Below are positions 1 through 13,352 of a DNA stretch of 64,000 nt, in pieces. The DNA lies in contig OY727102.1 of assembly GCA_963402885.1 (NCBI GenBank), positions 1,612,001-1,676,000 on the forward strand. The letters are read 5' to 3'. The DNA is from Antedon bifida. Its lineage: Eukaryota > Echinodermata > Crinoidea > Comatulida > Antedonidae. The notes below the pieces were generated by a model. It searched no databases and was not told the DNA's origin. It worked only from the letters and a program-made list of their open reading frames with translations. The stretch's first letter is position 1; every line of letters begins with the position of its first letter. Both the position numbers and the translations under genes were made by a program.

Positions 1-726
1 TATTATGTTTGAAAAGTGATCGTTGGAAAATCTTTCTTGCTGGAATTATTGAACATTCGGCTGACTGTCTCCAGATGGATTGATTTTTTCAGCCTCGAAT
101 ATTGAATCACAATTTCCAAAAACTAAAAACAACTCTGTTTATGTAACCTTGTTAATAAAGATATATCATTTAAGCAATTCTGTTTAAGCACCCTAATTCT
201 ATAACAAATCTAAATAATTACTTTTTTACTTACGAAATTTAGATATTTAAAAAAAAAAGAAATACATTTATTTTTATTGGAAATACTTTCAATCCAATTC
301 AATTCTAGCCGTTGGACGGCCAGTAATGATTTCATTAATTAATAAATTAAATTATTATTTCTGTTGTTGTTTATTTGAATGCTCAGATTTATACCCGTAT
401 TTGTTTATTTAAACTTTTTTTAATTACAGTATATTTTCTCTCTTTTGTAGAGACTTATATTAATAAATATTATGTTTTCATCTTAAATGTTATCATTTTT
501 ACATCATAATTATTCTTTATCTTATAATTATTTATATAATAATGCTTAAACATTTTTTCCTACACTAAATTATATAAAGGTAGTAAATTCACCCACGATT
601 ATGTCCTTTAAAGCTAGATACAGATCTCATTTCTTTTCAAAACATTTAACTTCCAGTTTATATTTTTTGTTGCTGTTACTATTAATTGTAATTGTATAAG
701 ATCTAAATTTGTATCCGTTTTTGTCG

Positions 727-815
727 ACAGGACCACAATGCAAAACAAATTCATTTCTACTTGATTGTGTATAATCCTGTATAAATATGTTGTTAAATAA
801 ATAAATAAAATGTAA
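727..815 (+). repeat. LINE-like 3' tail, plus orientation
   Basis: The stretch begins at GACAGGACCACAATGCAAAA, passes through TAATCCTGTATAAATATG and ends in an AAATAAATAAATAAAA tail. The same text occurs inverted at 42840-42920 inside a RIM intron, so this is a dispersed family. The simple A/T-rich tail is typical of the 3' ends of non-LTR retrotransposons. No reverse transcriptase remains, so the class is inferred. Confidence 0.5.
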
Positions 816-1006
816 TCGTCATGTTCTGAGAATACAGCTATTAATAATTATTGTCTAGTATTTAACTATTATTAATCTATTATTACATAGTATAAAAGTA
901 TTTTCAATTTCTATTAATTCCCTGGATTTCGGTTTACTTTCTTATATTGTTAAACGGACATTTTATTTCAACATCGGATTAAATACATGTCACAGTCGTT
1001 AGCAAA

Positions 1007-1125
1007 ATGGAAAGTAACATAAAATTCATATTATTTTTAGTTGGTTGTTTTTCGTTTTTTGATATCCTTTCTTATGATGGATTGCTGAACTTTAACAAAA
1101 TAAACGAGAGAAATTTACAAAAGAT
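1007..1125 (+). CDS. Weak candidate signal-peptide exon
   Basis: An ATG opens a frame whose first 22 residues read like a secretory signal: MESNIKF, then a hydrophobic run ILFLVGCFSFFDIL. It continues for about 40 residues to a possible donor (AAGATG|GTATTA) and would otherwise stop at 1166 after 53 residues. No downstream exon was found and the family is not recognised. AT-rich DNA gives such hydrophobic frames by chance, so this is only a candidate. Confidence 0.2.
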
Positions 1126-1579
1126 GGTATTACAATATTTTAAAACATTCTTTTTTGATAATTAGGACTGTTGTTTATATGTTGTTAAAAGTAATGATAC
1201 TCTCAGATATTAGTATTTTGTTATAAATTGAGTCATAAAATAAAATATTTCCAAGTTTGAGCGCTAAAGCAAATCATTTAGTACTACAAGAGGTAATTTG
1301 CTATTAATCTTAATGCCTAAATGACATCTTTTATGCAATGTATTTTAAACAAATTGACTCTTAATTTTGTCCGTAAGTTTTTCTTTAATTTTCAAACTAT
1401 TCGTTTGATAGTAATGTTGATAAATTTCGCGGGTTTTTTTTTAATGCATATATATATTTTTTTAATATCGAATTTTTGTCCTAAATCTGAACAATTGGTT
1501 AAATATTAGACAGTGGCAATATTTCGATTACGGTAGCGCGTAAATGATTAATGATTATGATAGCTGTTTCATAAGAAAA

Positions 1580-1685
1580 TACCACAACACAGGATCACAT
1601 GTGTTTCACATGTAACCTAATTTGTAATGTGATACACATGAGATGCTGTATTACGGAATATGTGGAGATACAGAGTGAAAATCGG
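1580..1685. repeat. Family C dispersed repeat (CACATGTG-rich)
   Basis: It contains AGGATCACATGTGTTTCACA and GATGCTGTATTACGGAATAT, followed by TGTGGAGATACAG. Related text recurs near 24765, 28970, 31360 and 40560 in either orientation. The internal CACATGTG palindromes and non-coding content suggest a short non-autonomous transposon, but I cannot fix its ends. Confidence 0.5.
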
Positions 1686-2466
1686 TTTTTATGTTATACT
1701 GTACTAAAATCACCGTTGTCGCTACGTGAAACTCGCGATTGATTGACTTAAGTTATCTAGATAGTGAATTATTCTTAGAATTAATATAAATTATGAATAT
1801 TATTTATAATGTAAGTTGATCATAAACGTGTTTGTCTAATTTCCGTTTGTGGAAAGTAAACAGAATTACGATATTTAGTTTTCTTAAAATTATTTTTATC
1901 TTCAACTAATTTGTAATTGGATCTTGAGAACATTAACTCTTTGCTGATTTACAGTACACTATATTTTGCCCTTACCATGTTGACTAAAGTTTGTTCGCAA
2001 GCGTTCTCATGCGTACTTACTAACATTTGTCACGTCAGTTTGAGAAAAACTCACTAAAAATACTTTAATTCTCCTGGTTCTATTACTATTACATCATTCA
2101 AGTTATTACGTACAATAGCATTGTAACAAGTATATATTCGGATGTTCTTTCTTTTCTAATTAAACGAAACTGCTTTTCAATTTCAAAACACATTTCACAT
2201 ATTTGCTGTCCGGTTTTCAAATTATCGTTTTCAAAATTAGTGACAGGTTTTCTCTTTTTTCCTTCGTATGTCATCGAACGCACATGATCTTTTTCTAAAG
2301 GTTTTTCTATAGAATGGACTTCTTTTATTTCAAGAGACATTGCAACAATTAGACAAATTCCACATTGGATAAGGACGACAAATGGAATATATGATTGATT
2401 GTGTTAGTAAGTATTATTGACGTGTCATACTGTATTCTATTTTTTGTAGGCGTCACAAGCGGCAGT

Positions 2467-5400
2467 ATGCTTCCAAACACGTCTGCTGTACTGCAGACTT
2501 CAATCAGAGACGAACTACTCTTAGACCAACTTTCTTTTCATCGAAGACGACAGGTAAGCAGTGCTCTAAAGGTGAGGGCTTGACACTCAAAAGAAGTAGT
2601 TTTTTCTTAGATATTTTCTACCAGTAATATTCTTCAGAAAATAATTGTAGTACAATAATGTCTTTAAAACTCGCTAAAAAACATCCTTTCTTCTTAAATC
2701 TTTTCTACCATTTAGGCTGTCAACATACAGTACCAGTAATATTCTTCATATATAAATTGTAGTACAAAACTATAAAACTCGCTAAAAAATACTTTTAAAC
2801 TTGAGCTTAGTTCCATGCAAGTAACAAAAACGATATTATCCCAATTTTAAAAATTATATTTTACTTTCCATACGTACTTCAATTGTTTTTTATTATAATT
2901 TCAAAAAATGCAATATATTGAACAAAGTTCAAGACCATTGTGATAATTCCTATTTTAATAAACATTTATGAAACAATATAAATTACAACAACAAATGACA
3001 GTTGTCTTAAATATACATTAAATAATTCATATAACTTAATACCACCAAATAAAAAGATTTATGTTAGAAATCTTACCAATAACAATTGGGCGATTTACCT
3101 TTTGATTTATGAATTTTAATTAAGAAAATAGATTGTTAGAACCTACTTAGAAAGTGGAATGTAAATCTACTAAATTGGCAAGAGCTTTGAAATTGAAAAC
3201 TGCTATTTAATGATTATGTATTCTTATTAACAAAGTAAAGTTTGCATAACTGTACCATAGAAATAAATATAGTGTATTAACTAAAGATTTATGACTTAAG
3301 CGTAGGGTTTCTTTATTGTACTTAAACAATAATGCAAATTGGTTCGCTTTATTCATTTCAATAACTGTAATCAATTTGTGATTGATGTTACCATCACCAA
3401 GCAATCGTAAGTTACTTGGAATAATAACAAGAGTAATACAAGTGATTCATTTTAACAACGCAAATAATGATATTGAACTTAGATTTATTTAAACTCGATT
3501 CAAATGACAATCTGTAAAACAAAACTAAAGTTCATTGGTAAATTTTAAAGTACTTTTATTCTAAATAAATAAAGAAAATAAATAAATAATGACAAAATAC
3601 TTCACCGTTATTTATGTGAAGTACCTGTCAGATACACAAGGAACAACCTTTATATGAAATATGCAGCAGTACTCGAATATTACTCGAAATACACTGGAAA
3701 ACGCGAGTATATCGCATTTTATGAAAGAATTCATGATTGCCAATTTATCTGGTGGCTACTTTGTTTTTCTACATTAATTGGTTCTACTTTATTCTACTTT
3801 AATAACAGAAATGTATATTATTTATATCTTATAGCGGCGGAATCGTACGACGTTCACTCCACAACAATTGCAAGAACTCGAAGCTCTATTTAATCGAACA
3901 CATTATCCAGATATATTCGTCAGAGAAGATCTTGCAATTCGAACACATTTAAGTGAAGCCAGGATCCAAGTGAGTTTATACTTTAATGATGTATAGGCGA
4001 CACGCAGATTGCTTGAATAAACTGGATTTATTCTAGCTCAATTACAGACTTTATTGAAAATTAAAACCTGTTTTAATATACATCTAATAGTAAATAGTTT
4101 TTATGCATTTCAAAGAACATTTAAATACGATACAACGTGCCCTAAATAATATCAGTCTGTATTAGACAACCGATATTTGTATAAATATCAAAGTGCAACC
4201 AAGAAAAAACTCACACACATATCAAACGATCAATGACTTGCTTGGTCGAGATTGTTTTTTATAGCACTAGATATACTTCCCAATTAATACGATCCCCCTT
4301 CTTCTAATTAAAGATCCTTTGCTTTTGTCCACGTAAACACATCATAACAGATATATTATGTATACATTGTCAAGTAATTAAAATGAAATCGTTTTAGGTG
4401 TGGTTTCAAAATCGTCGAGCTAAATGGAGGAAAACGACACGAATGCACCTTGGTCACGATCCGTGGCGTCTTCGTCGACTTCCTTCGTACACCCCGAGTC
4501 CGATGCAACGCAATCCTTGGTTGGCTGCAGCGGCGGTAGGGCTGATGTGCCCTCCATCGGCCGCGACGCTTCCGTTGGACTTGCTTGCCCATGAGTCGCC
4601 AAATCACCACGCACCTTCACCTGCTGATGTCGAAAAGTGAGTTTCAGTTGTCTAAATTAAATTGTTTTTATTCTTATTGTTTTTTAAAAGAAATGTCTAA
4701 ATTCATACTATAACATTACTGCATTATAATCGATGCTGTTTAATGATTCGCTCATGGTGAAGCGGATCTTGGTCACCTGTAAAACTTACAAGCGAAGTTT
4801 GTGTTTTCAAACGGGTTATAGGCCTAAAGAAACTAGAAAGTTGTACATTATGTATAAATACTAACTGAGATTACAAATGTTGATAATTCGTTGTAAAATT
4901 TAGAGAAATGTAGTTTTCATGATGTCAAACTAAGTCATTTACACTAAAAAGTGTTTAGTATATAGTATTTCTTTCTTTTTTTTTTGGTTTAAGTAATCTA
5001 AATAAAATAACCTGCTTTGAAAAATCCTCCTTTACTCCAACAAATCTTTAAATTACGAAAAACAAATATGTCAAGAGGAAAGCGTATAAAAATGTTGATA
5101 GAACGATTCCGTGGCAATCCGTTGACCTCTGCCACTGTGGATTGTCATCTAATCAGAAGTAGACGAACGAGCGTCTAACGCGTTTAACATCAAAACGCAC
5201 TGGTTTACAGCTCTCAGATCCACATTGGACGTTTCAATCAAACTATCTATCTACATTGCATTATGGGACATTTCAATCACTATCAATCTGAAATGCATTT
5301 TCACGATTCCTATCAATCAGTCTATTTTTAAGCTTTAACAAAACTATTTTATGTGTAATTAAAACTATGAGTTTCTCAACGATTTGTCAAATTGATTTAT

Positions 5401-6013
5401 TTCATGAATTTTTACCATTTCCCTTTATCAATCATACATAAACTTACATCTTAAGAAAAATAACACTATGTTATAGAGTTATGTCTTTCTATATTTATTT
5501 ATCTCGAAACGGATAATAAGAAACACTTTTCAACTTTTTAAACAATCTAAACCTAAAATGTAATACAAAAAAATGATAGGATGTGTATTTTTTTTATTTC
5601 TATTAGGGCCTACAAGACTTCTCATTGGCTGTTTTTTCTTGGGGATACTTAAATACAAACTACCTAACCTATAAGAATGTGTTTTAGAAAATACAAGTTA
5701 ATTGATATGCTCTAGATGCTTACACTATTACAAAACGATGCAAACAATCTTTTTGTTGAACCATATTTCATAAATGTATTTCTATATATTTTTGTTTTAT
5801 ACTAGATGTAACCTATCACTTGGTTCTGGTGCTGTGCCGAGCTGTTCGTGTTATTCAACACTCGTATCCACACCTAGTACGTATTCGAGTATGTTCGGGT
5901 TCGTCAGCGGCAGTAACACAACCAGTTCATCGAGTATTGCCGAACTCCGCCTAAAAGCAAAAGAGCATTCTGGGATTACTAAAGATCCAAGTCTAAAAGC
6001 GCAGACAACCTAA
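2467..6013 (+). CDS. drgx: Paired-class homeobox transcription factor with OAR tail, Drgx-like
   Basis: Nuclear DNA-binding transcription factor assembled from four exons: 2467-2553, 3835-3969, 4398-4636 and 5806-6013 (222 aa; intron phases 0, 0, 2). The homeodomain spans residues 29-88; it has [29 protein letters not shown] and [12 protein letters not shown]. Residue 50 of the domain is Q and 51 is N. The intron between positions 46 and 47 is conserved in paired-like genes. Residues 196-210 ([15 protein letters not shown]) form an OAR motif close to the stop. The run [13 protein letters not shown] and a Cys-rich segment before OAR point to Drgx, which in vertebrates specifies dorsal root ganglion and dorsal horn neurons; Rax, Alx or Prop-like membership is less likely but not excluded. 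The protein is shorter than vertebrate Drgx (about 260 aa). The start is uncertain: an acceptor at 2448-2449 precedes the ATG by 17 bases, so an upstream exon is possible. Confidence 0.82.
2590..2800. repeat. Imperfect tandem duplication
   Basis: Two neighbouring copies about 125 bp apart share CCAGTAATATTCTTCA, AATTGTAGTACAA and AACTCGCTAAAAAA. They lie in the first intron of the homeobox gene, shortly after its donor site. No coding content is seen. Confidence 0.6.
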
Positions 6014-6329
6014 ATGAACGAAATGCATTCATTCTTAAGAACTTTAAACAAAGAATTACTGTTAAACTTGGACTACAGTTAACTTGATCTGAAATCAATC
6101 TGATGTAAAAGTAGTTTTTGAAATATTATTAAGCCTATTTCATGTGATGTTGGCTGGCTGTCAATAGGAATGGAAGAAGAAAATAGAGCAGGCAATACCG
6201 TATCGTGAATTGCAAAGATGTAAAACGAATTATGACATACCATTTATTGTTATCCCGATGTTCTGGGTAGCCACTTGACTTGTTTACAGAGATCCTTTCA
6301 ATTTTTATCCTCAAATACACACCTCTACA

Positions 6330-6335
6330 AATAAA
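6330..6335 (+). terminator. Polyadenylation signal AATAAA, homeobox gene
   Basis: Canonical AATAAA about 315 bases after the homeobox stop codon, followed by a T-rich stretch. It is the first clear hexamer in the 3' flank and fits the 3' end of that transcript. Confidence 0.45.
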
Positions 6336-6744
6336 ACTTTTTTAATAGCAAAGCAAGAAGTTTCATTTTAATGTATAATTACATTGTAAATAGTCATGTT
6401 TTTGTATAAACTAATCGATTCATATCAAGGGGATCCCACAAGTGTTCCTAATAATGATATAAATGTGATATTAAATAAGATTTTGAATTCATTATTGAAA
6501 TACAAAACTCGATTGTCGAGAGACACAATAGGAGATATGTATGTCTATTGGCACGGCCGCCGTGAAGTATAGATTGGAAACATACTGGTATATACAAGAT
6601 GGCTGTGAATTTCAATATCCTTATTAGGCCTACTTTTGTTAAATAATAATGCTTTTTGTTTGGTAATAAAGCATATTGATGTATTTTAATACCATAATGT
6701 CTCTTTAACGTTATCATCATCTAAAGAGTCATAGTAGTCAATCA

Positions 6745-8050
6745 GGCCTATGTCGAAAAATAAAAGGGTCAAAATACGGTAATTTGTTTGTAATTTTAAA
6801 ACAATATTATTGGACAATTATAGTACTGGTGCTGTGCAGTACTACAGGAATTTTTTTCAAAAAATGAAAAAATTTCGACCCTTTTATTTTCGACAAAACT
6901 GGTTATTATGGCTCTATAAGATGATACAAAGCAATATACAGCCATATTATCGCATAATAATTGAATTTTTAAAAGTCGATATTTTGGGCATTTTTCGAAA
7001 AAATCACTGTCTATAGTACAGGATTTTTTTTTTAAATCGCAAAAATTTCGACCCTTTTATTTTTCGACAAACTGGTTATTATGGCTCTATAAGATGATAC
7101 AAAGCAATATACAGCCATATTATCGCATAATAATTGCATTTTAAATAGTCGATATTTTGGGCATTTTTCGAAAAAATCCCTGTACATGGATTTTTTCCAA
7201 AAATGACAAAATTTCGATCCTCTTATTTTTCGACAAAACTGGTTATTATGGCTCTATAAGATGATACAAAGCAATATACAGCCATATTATCGCATAATAA
7301 TTGCATTTTAAATAGTCGATATTTTGGGCATTTTTCGAAAAGATTCCTATACTATAGTACAGGGATTTTTTCCAAAAAAGTGGCAAAATTTCGATCCTTT
7401 AATTTTTCGACAAACTGGTTATAATGGCTCTATAAGATGATACAAAGCAATATACAGCCATATTATCGCATAATAATTGCATTTTAAATAGTCGATATTT
7501 TGGGCATTTTTCGAAAAAATCCCTCTACTATATAGTACAGGGATTTTTTCAAAAAAATTGCAAAATTTCGACCCTTTTATTTTTCGACAAAACTGGTTAT
7601 TATGGCTCTATAAGATGATACAAAGCAATATACAGCCATATTATCGCATAATAATTAAATTTTAAAAAGTCGATATTTTTGGCATTTTTCGAAAAAATCC
7701 CTGTACTATAGTACAGGGATTTTTTCCAAAAAATGGCAAAATTTCGACCCTTTTATTTTTCGACAAAACTGGTTATTATGGCTCTATAAGATGATACAAA
7801 GCAATATACAGCCATATTATCGCATAATAATTGCATTTTAAATAGTCGATATTTTGGGCATTTTTCGAAAAAATCACTGTACTATAGTATGTATGGTATG
7901 GTATGGTATGGCAAAATTTCGACCCTTTTATTTTCCTACAAAACTGGTTATTATAGCTCTATAAGATGATACAAAGCAATATATGCGCACTATATAGTGC
8001 TAATATATTATAGTCATACTAACCATTATTTCGAAAAAGTAAAAGGGTCT
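6745..8050. repeat. Tandem array, about 175-bp unit
   Basis: The landmark GGTTATTATGGCTCTATAAG (one or two changes in some copies) recurs at 6901, 7074, 7241, 7417, 7595, 7771 and 7946, giving periods of 173, 167, 176, 178, 176 and 175 bp. Each unit carries ATACAGCCATATTATCGCAT, TAGTCGATATTTTGGGCATT and a self-complementary CTGTACTATAGTACAG box. Inverted CGAAAAATAAAAGGGTC text flanks the array at 6753, and a similar run lies near 8032. A short GTATG microsatellite interrupts the last unit near 7890. There is no coding content; this is a satellite-like array between the homeobox gene and CFAP95. Confidence 0.9.
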
Positions 8051-8139
8051 TTAAAGTGATTACTGTATGAGTGCGCAATGAGTTTGAAATACAAAAACTG
8101 TTTTGCATAGTATTATTTGTTTCATTTAGTATTCCCTGT

Positions 8140-8275
8140 TTAAGGAACCAACATGGTTGGAGACGAGTAGGGGGTTACCCCGGTGTACTAGTACTTCACA
8201 GTCACTGATCATAACTGGGCCCTTTCGGGACCAGTCTTTGACTGAAAAGGTCGCCCGGTATAAATAAATAATAAC
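8140..8275 (+). repeat. LINE-like 3' tail
   Basis: A GC-richer island (GGGGTTACCCCGGTGTACTA, then GGGCCCTTTCGGGACCAG) ends in GGTATAAATAAATAATAACA. A compositional island followed by an A/T-simple tail resembles the 3' end of a non-LTR retrotransposon. Part of the text (CACCGGGGTAACCC) reappears inverted near 9201. The class is inferred. Confidence 0.4.
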
Positions 8276-8829
8276 AAACAAATCGAGGAAAAACTTTCTA
8301 TTAGCTAAAGGGTTTTGTCAGTCATTTGATATGACATTATAATAAGAACTTAAAAGACTTTCAATTCAAAATTGTTATAGTAGAAATTTTAAAGGCTGTT
8401 AATTAAAATAATTGATTGAAAAAAAAATGTTATTAAATAAAGAGCAGAATTAGAGAGGCATAATTGCCTGCGGCGTTCAACCAGCTACTGCATATATGCA
8501 AAACTGCGGTAGAGATTGCCATGACAACATTATAGCCCGACCCAATTGCAAAATGTGACGAATCCAATATTAGTTAAGATCAAAATTGGCCTATAGTTAA
8601 AAAAAATTAGCAGAAAGTGACAGTTTTAAGTCTTTCCTTAATTTAGTGATGGAGACATGAACTTTGACATGGAGATGCTTTGCACAATCATAACATAATC
8701 TAATTCAAACCATGCATCATACAAATATTACCTATTGCACATGTCCTGTCATTTATACATACATTATTATATTAAAGCTAAGCGTTTTTCTTTAAAATGT
8801 TCTCTTCATTATAATACAAAAAATACTAA

Positions 8830-8835
8830 TTTATT
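8830..8835 (-). terminator. Possible polyadenylation signal, CFAP95
   Basis: TTTATT on the plus strand (AATAAA on the minus strand) lies 20 bases past the CFAP95 stop. This would give a very short 3' UTR; in such AT-rich DNA the hexamer may be chance. Confidence 0.3.
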
Positions 8836-8854
8836 ATAAAAAATAGTAACATCT

Positions 8855-11226
<2,372 letters not shown>

Positions 11227-11663
11227 TTTAGAAAAGAAAACGAATGTGAGCCTCTCGATATTGTATACGTCGTCGCCACACACATGCGATGATTGTTGTG
11301 TTTATATATTACGTCATACGGTTGCTTGGTTACTTTAGGCCAGGCTATTTTATTGTTTAATTTTTGCGTACCCTTTCTATTTTTGACAAATATTTAATAA
11401 TTCGCTTTGTTATTTATTTTACACGGGCATAAATAATATAGTCACTAATATAATCCAACGTATTCAATGCATCATATGAACCTGCAAAAACGTGCCATGC
11501 AACTTTTTTGTCATGCTGTTCTTCAATCGATTTTCATTGATGTGGTTTTTTTTACACACAAAACACAACAAACAAACAAATAGACCGTCGTTGAGGGCGT
11601 TTGTAAAAGAAAAAATATCTATCGCGAGATCAGCAACCGGGAGAAAGTTGGTTGAAAAAGAAG
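11227..11663. promoter_or_regulatory. Probable shared promoter region, CFAP95 / NDUFS5
   Basis: The interval lies between the CFAP95 start codon (minus strand) and a plausible non-coding first exon of NDUFS5 ending at an AAG|GTATTT donor at 11663. It contains ATCGCGAGAT near 11623, which includes TCGCGAGA; TCTCGCGAGA is a known core promoter palindrome in animals. CpG-containing words are commoner here (CGTCGTCGCC, CGATGATTG) than in surrounding DNA. The promoter role and the 5' exon are inferred from position. Confidence 0.4.
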
Positions 11664-12025
11664 GTATTTTCAGTGTTGATTCTTGAATTGCTTTTATGTA
11701 TATTGATTTTATATTTTATTATAACTTGATAGATCCAAATTGAGATATAATAACGTAAGTGACTACTGAAACTCCTCTAGACCAGCCTGACTAGGCCTAG
11801 CCTACTACACTACGATAGAGAGGGGGAGGGCCCGGTGGCCTGCTGACTGCTGCTGAGCCTACAAAAGGCTTATAGGCCTAGCTATTTTTTAAAATTTTTA
11901 TTAGACTTGGCCTAGCCTGCTACCTAGCTAGGTTCCTTCTGAATGATTGGCTAAAATATGAATAGGCTATTTTTATTTACTGTATTTATTTTTAATTTAA
12001 TTTTCTTTCAGCCTCAGGTATCATC

Positions 12026-12638
12026 ATGGTCGATAAAATTCCAAAGCACTCTTTGGATCTGCACTATGCTGGGTTTAATGTTCCAAAAACACATTTTAGC
12101 TTTGAACCAAAATGTGCTGATTTTGAGAGAGATTGGTTGAGATGCTCCGATGGTCTTGGTTATACAAGAGCTTTAAAAGAGTGTGACTTTGAGTATTCCG
12201 ATTTTATTGAGTGTGTACGAGATTCTAAAAAGGTAATTGCCCAATCTCTGTTATTATCAATTCACCGTAAATATCCTTCTTGGCAAATAATCATGAACTG
12301 TGATACCGTAAGTTCTGTCTTCACTTTTTAACTGTCAAACTTTATGTGACGTGCCCATATATGGATATGATGATGTCATTTCACTACCATATTTGGAAAT
12401 TTCACCTACCATATTTGGCCTTTTTTGTCACTAATTTGACAGAGCTTAAGATTCAACATCTTTTTATTAATAACTGTTTTCGGAAGAGTTTAATGTACTA
12501 ATATTATAATAAGTTTTTGAATTGATTTGTTTTTATTATTAGGAAAGACGTTATACTACAATCAAGAAACAAAGGGATAAGTTAATAAAAGAAGGAAAAT
12601 ATACACCGCCACCATATCCTACAGAACAACTCAACTGA
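12026..12638 (+). CDS. NDUFS5: NDUFS5, complex I twin CX9C subunit
   Basis: Two coding exons, 12026-12232 and 12543-12638, join in phase 0 to give 100 aa. NDUFS5 is an accessory subunit of mitochondrial NADH:ubiquinone oxidoreductase on the intermembrane-space side. Two CX9C pairs are visible (Cys30/Cys40 and Cys53/Cys63), typical of Mia40 import substrates. Family text includes [11 protein letters not shown], then DFIEC and the C-terminal [17 protein letters not shown], almost as in human. There is no cleavable presequence, as expected. Length is close to the usual 106 aa. An acceptor at 12010-12011 lies 14 bases before the ATG, so a 5' UTR exon precedes it. The single coding intron holds a family A element. 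Confidence 0.96.
12312..12449. mobile_element. Family A MITE, copy 2 (degenerate)
   Basis: Inside the NDUFS5 intron. It keeps GTGCCCATATATGGATATGA, GATGATGTCATTTCACTACC and the end GACAGAGCTTAAG, with a weakened left end (TCTGTCTTCACTTTTTAACT). Confidence 0.7.
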
Positions 12639-12717
12639 TAAAGGACAAATCAAATACATCTACTGAAAAACAAAATATTAAAAATACATTTAGTCTTTAT
12701 TTAATTTAATGGAGTTC

Positions 12718-12723
12718 AATAAA
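12718..12723 (+). terminator. Polyadenylation signal AATAAA, NDUFS5
   Basis: Canonical AATAAA 80 bases after the NDUFS5 stop codon; spacing fits a short 3' UTR typical of this gene. Confidence 0.6.
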
Positions 12724-13246
12724 TGCGGTAATATTTGGATTAGTCTAAAATATCAAAGATAACTGTTACAGTCACTGGACTACTGAATGCATTCTATTTT
12801 GTTTTAAAGGATTGTCAAGTTGAAATATTTAAAATACAAAATAATGAGGATTGTTTGGTTGTGCGAATTCAACAGAGTTATTGAGGTTTTTACTTGATTT
12901 TTGAAGAATACTAGATAGTTGTTGTATTGCTATTAAACTATATAAATATAGCAGCTCATTCATGTGTGTGTGTTCTTCATCTTTTCAAAATCAAATTTGT
13001 AAACAAGTCTGCCCTATTGATTATATAATTATGTACATAGTAGTAATAGTATTGCAATAATGTATGTGAAGAAGTCAGTCCTCCATTCCATATAGGAACA
13101 AGTCTAGTTTCTGTTACAAATCACTGGTTACACACGATTTCATGTATGAATTAATGTAGTGTTTTAAAGAACATGTTCCAATTGCTATTAGATTTACATT
13201 AAATGCCAAGTGTAGGGCAAAAATGATAAATACATTCAAATAATTA

Positions 13247-13352
13247 CCGTATATTTCGGTGTGCAAGTCGCACTTGTGTATAGGATGCACCCACAATTTA
13301 GAGATCAAATTTCCCCGTCAAAAGTGCGTCTTTTACACTAAAATATACGGTG
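13247..13352. mobile_element. MITE with TACCGTATATTTCGGTGT ends
   Basis: Left end TACCGTATATTTCGGTGT is mirrored by ACACTAAAATATACGGTG on the right. The interior (CAAGTCGCAC, AAAGTGCGTC) resembles the widespread animal element that begins ACCGTATTTTTCGG and carries AAGTCGCAC words, usually assigned to hAT-type transposons. The assignment is from memory of that sequence type. It lies 600 bases past NDUFS5. Confidence 0.65.

Larger units (their letters stand above)
1..2449. other. Gene-poor 5' flank
   Basis: AT-rich sequence with no confident gene. It contains a LINE-like tail near 727-815, a CACATGTG-rich repeat near 1580-1685 and one weak signal-peptide-like open frame at 1007; these are listed separately. 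Part of it should hold the promoter and 5' leader of the homeobox gene, but I see no defining motif. Confidence 0.5.

Noticed and set aside
2098..2340. 80-residue minus-strand frame (MSLEIKEVHSIEKPL...) with a hydrophobic in-frame stretch upstream of its ATG
   Set aside because: It looks slightly peptide-like, but there is no start before the hydrophobic part, no partner exon and no recognisable family.
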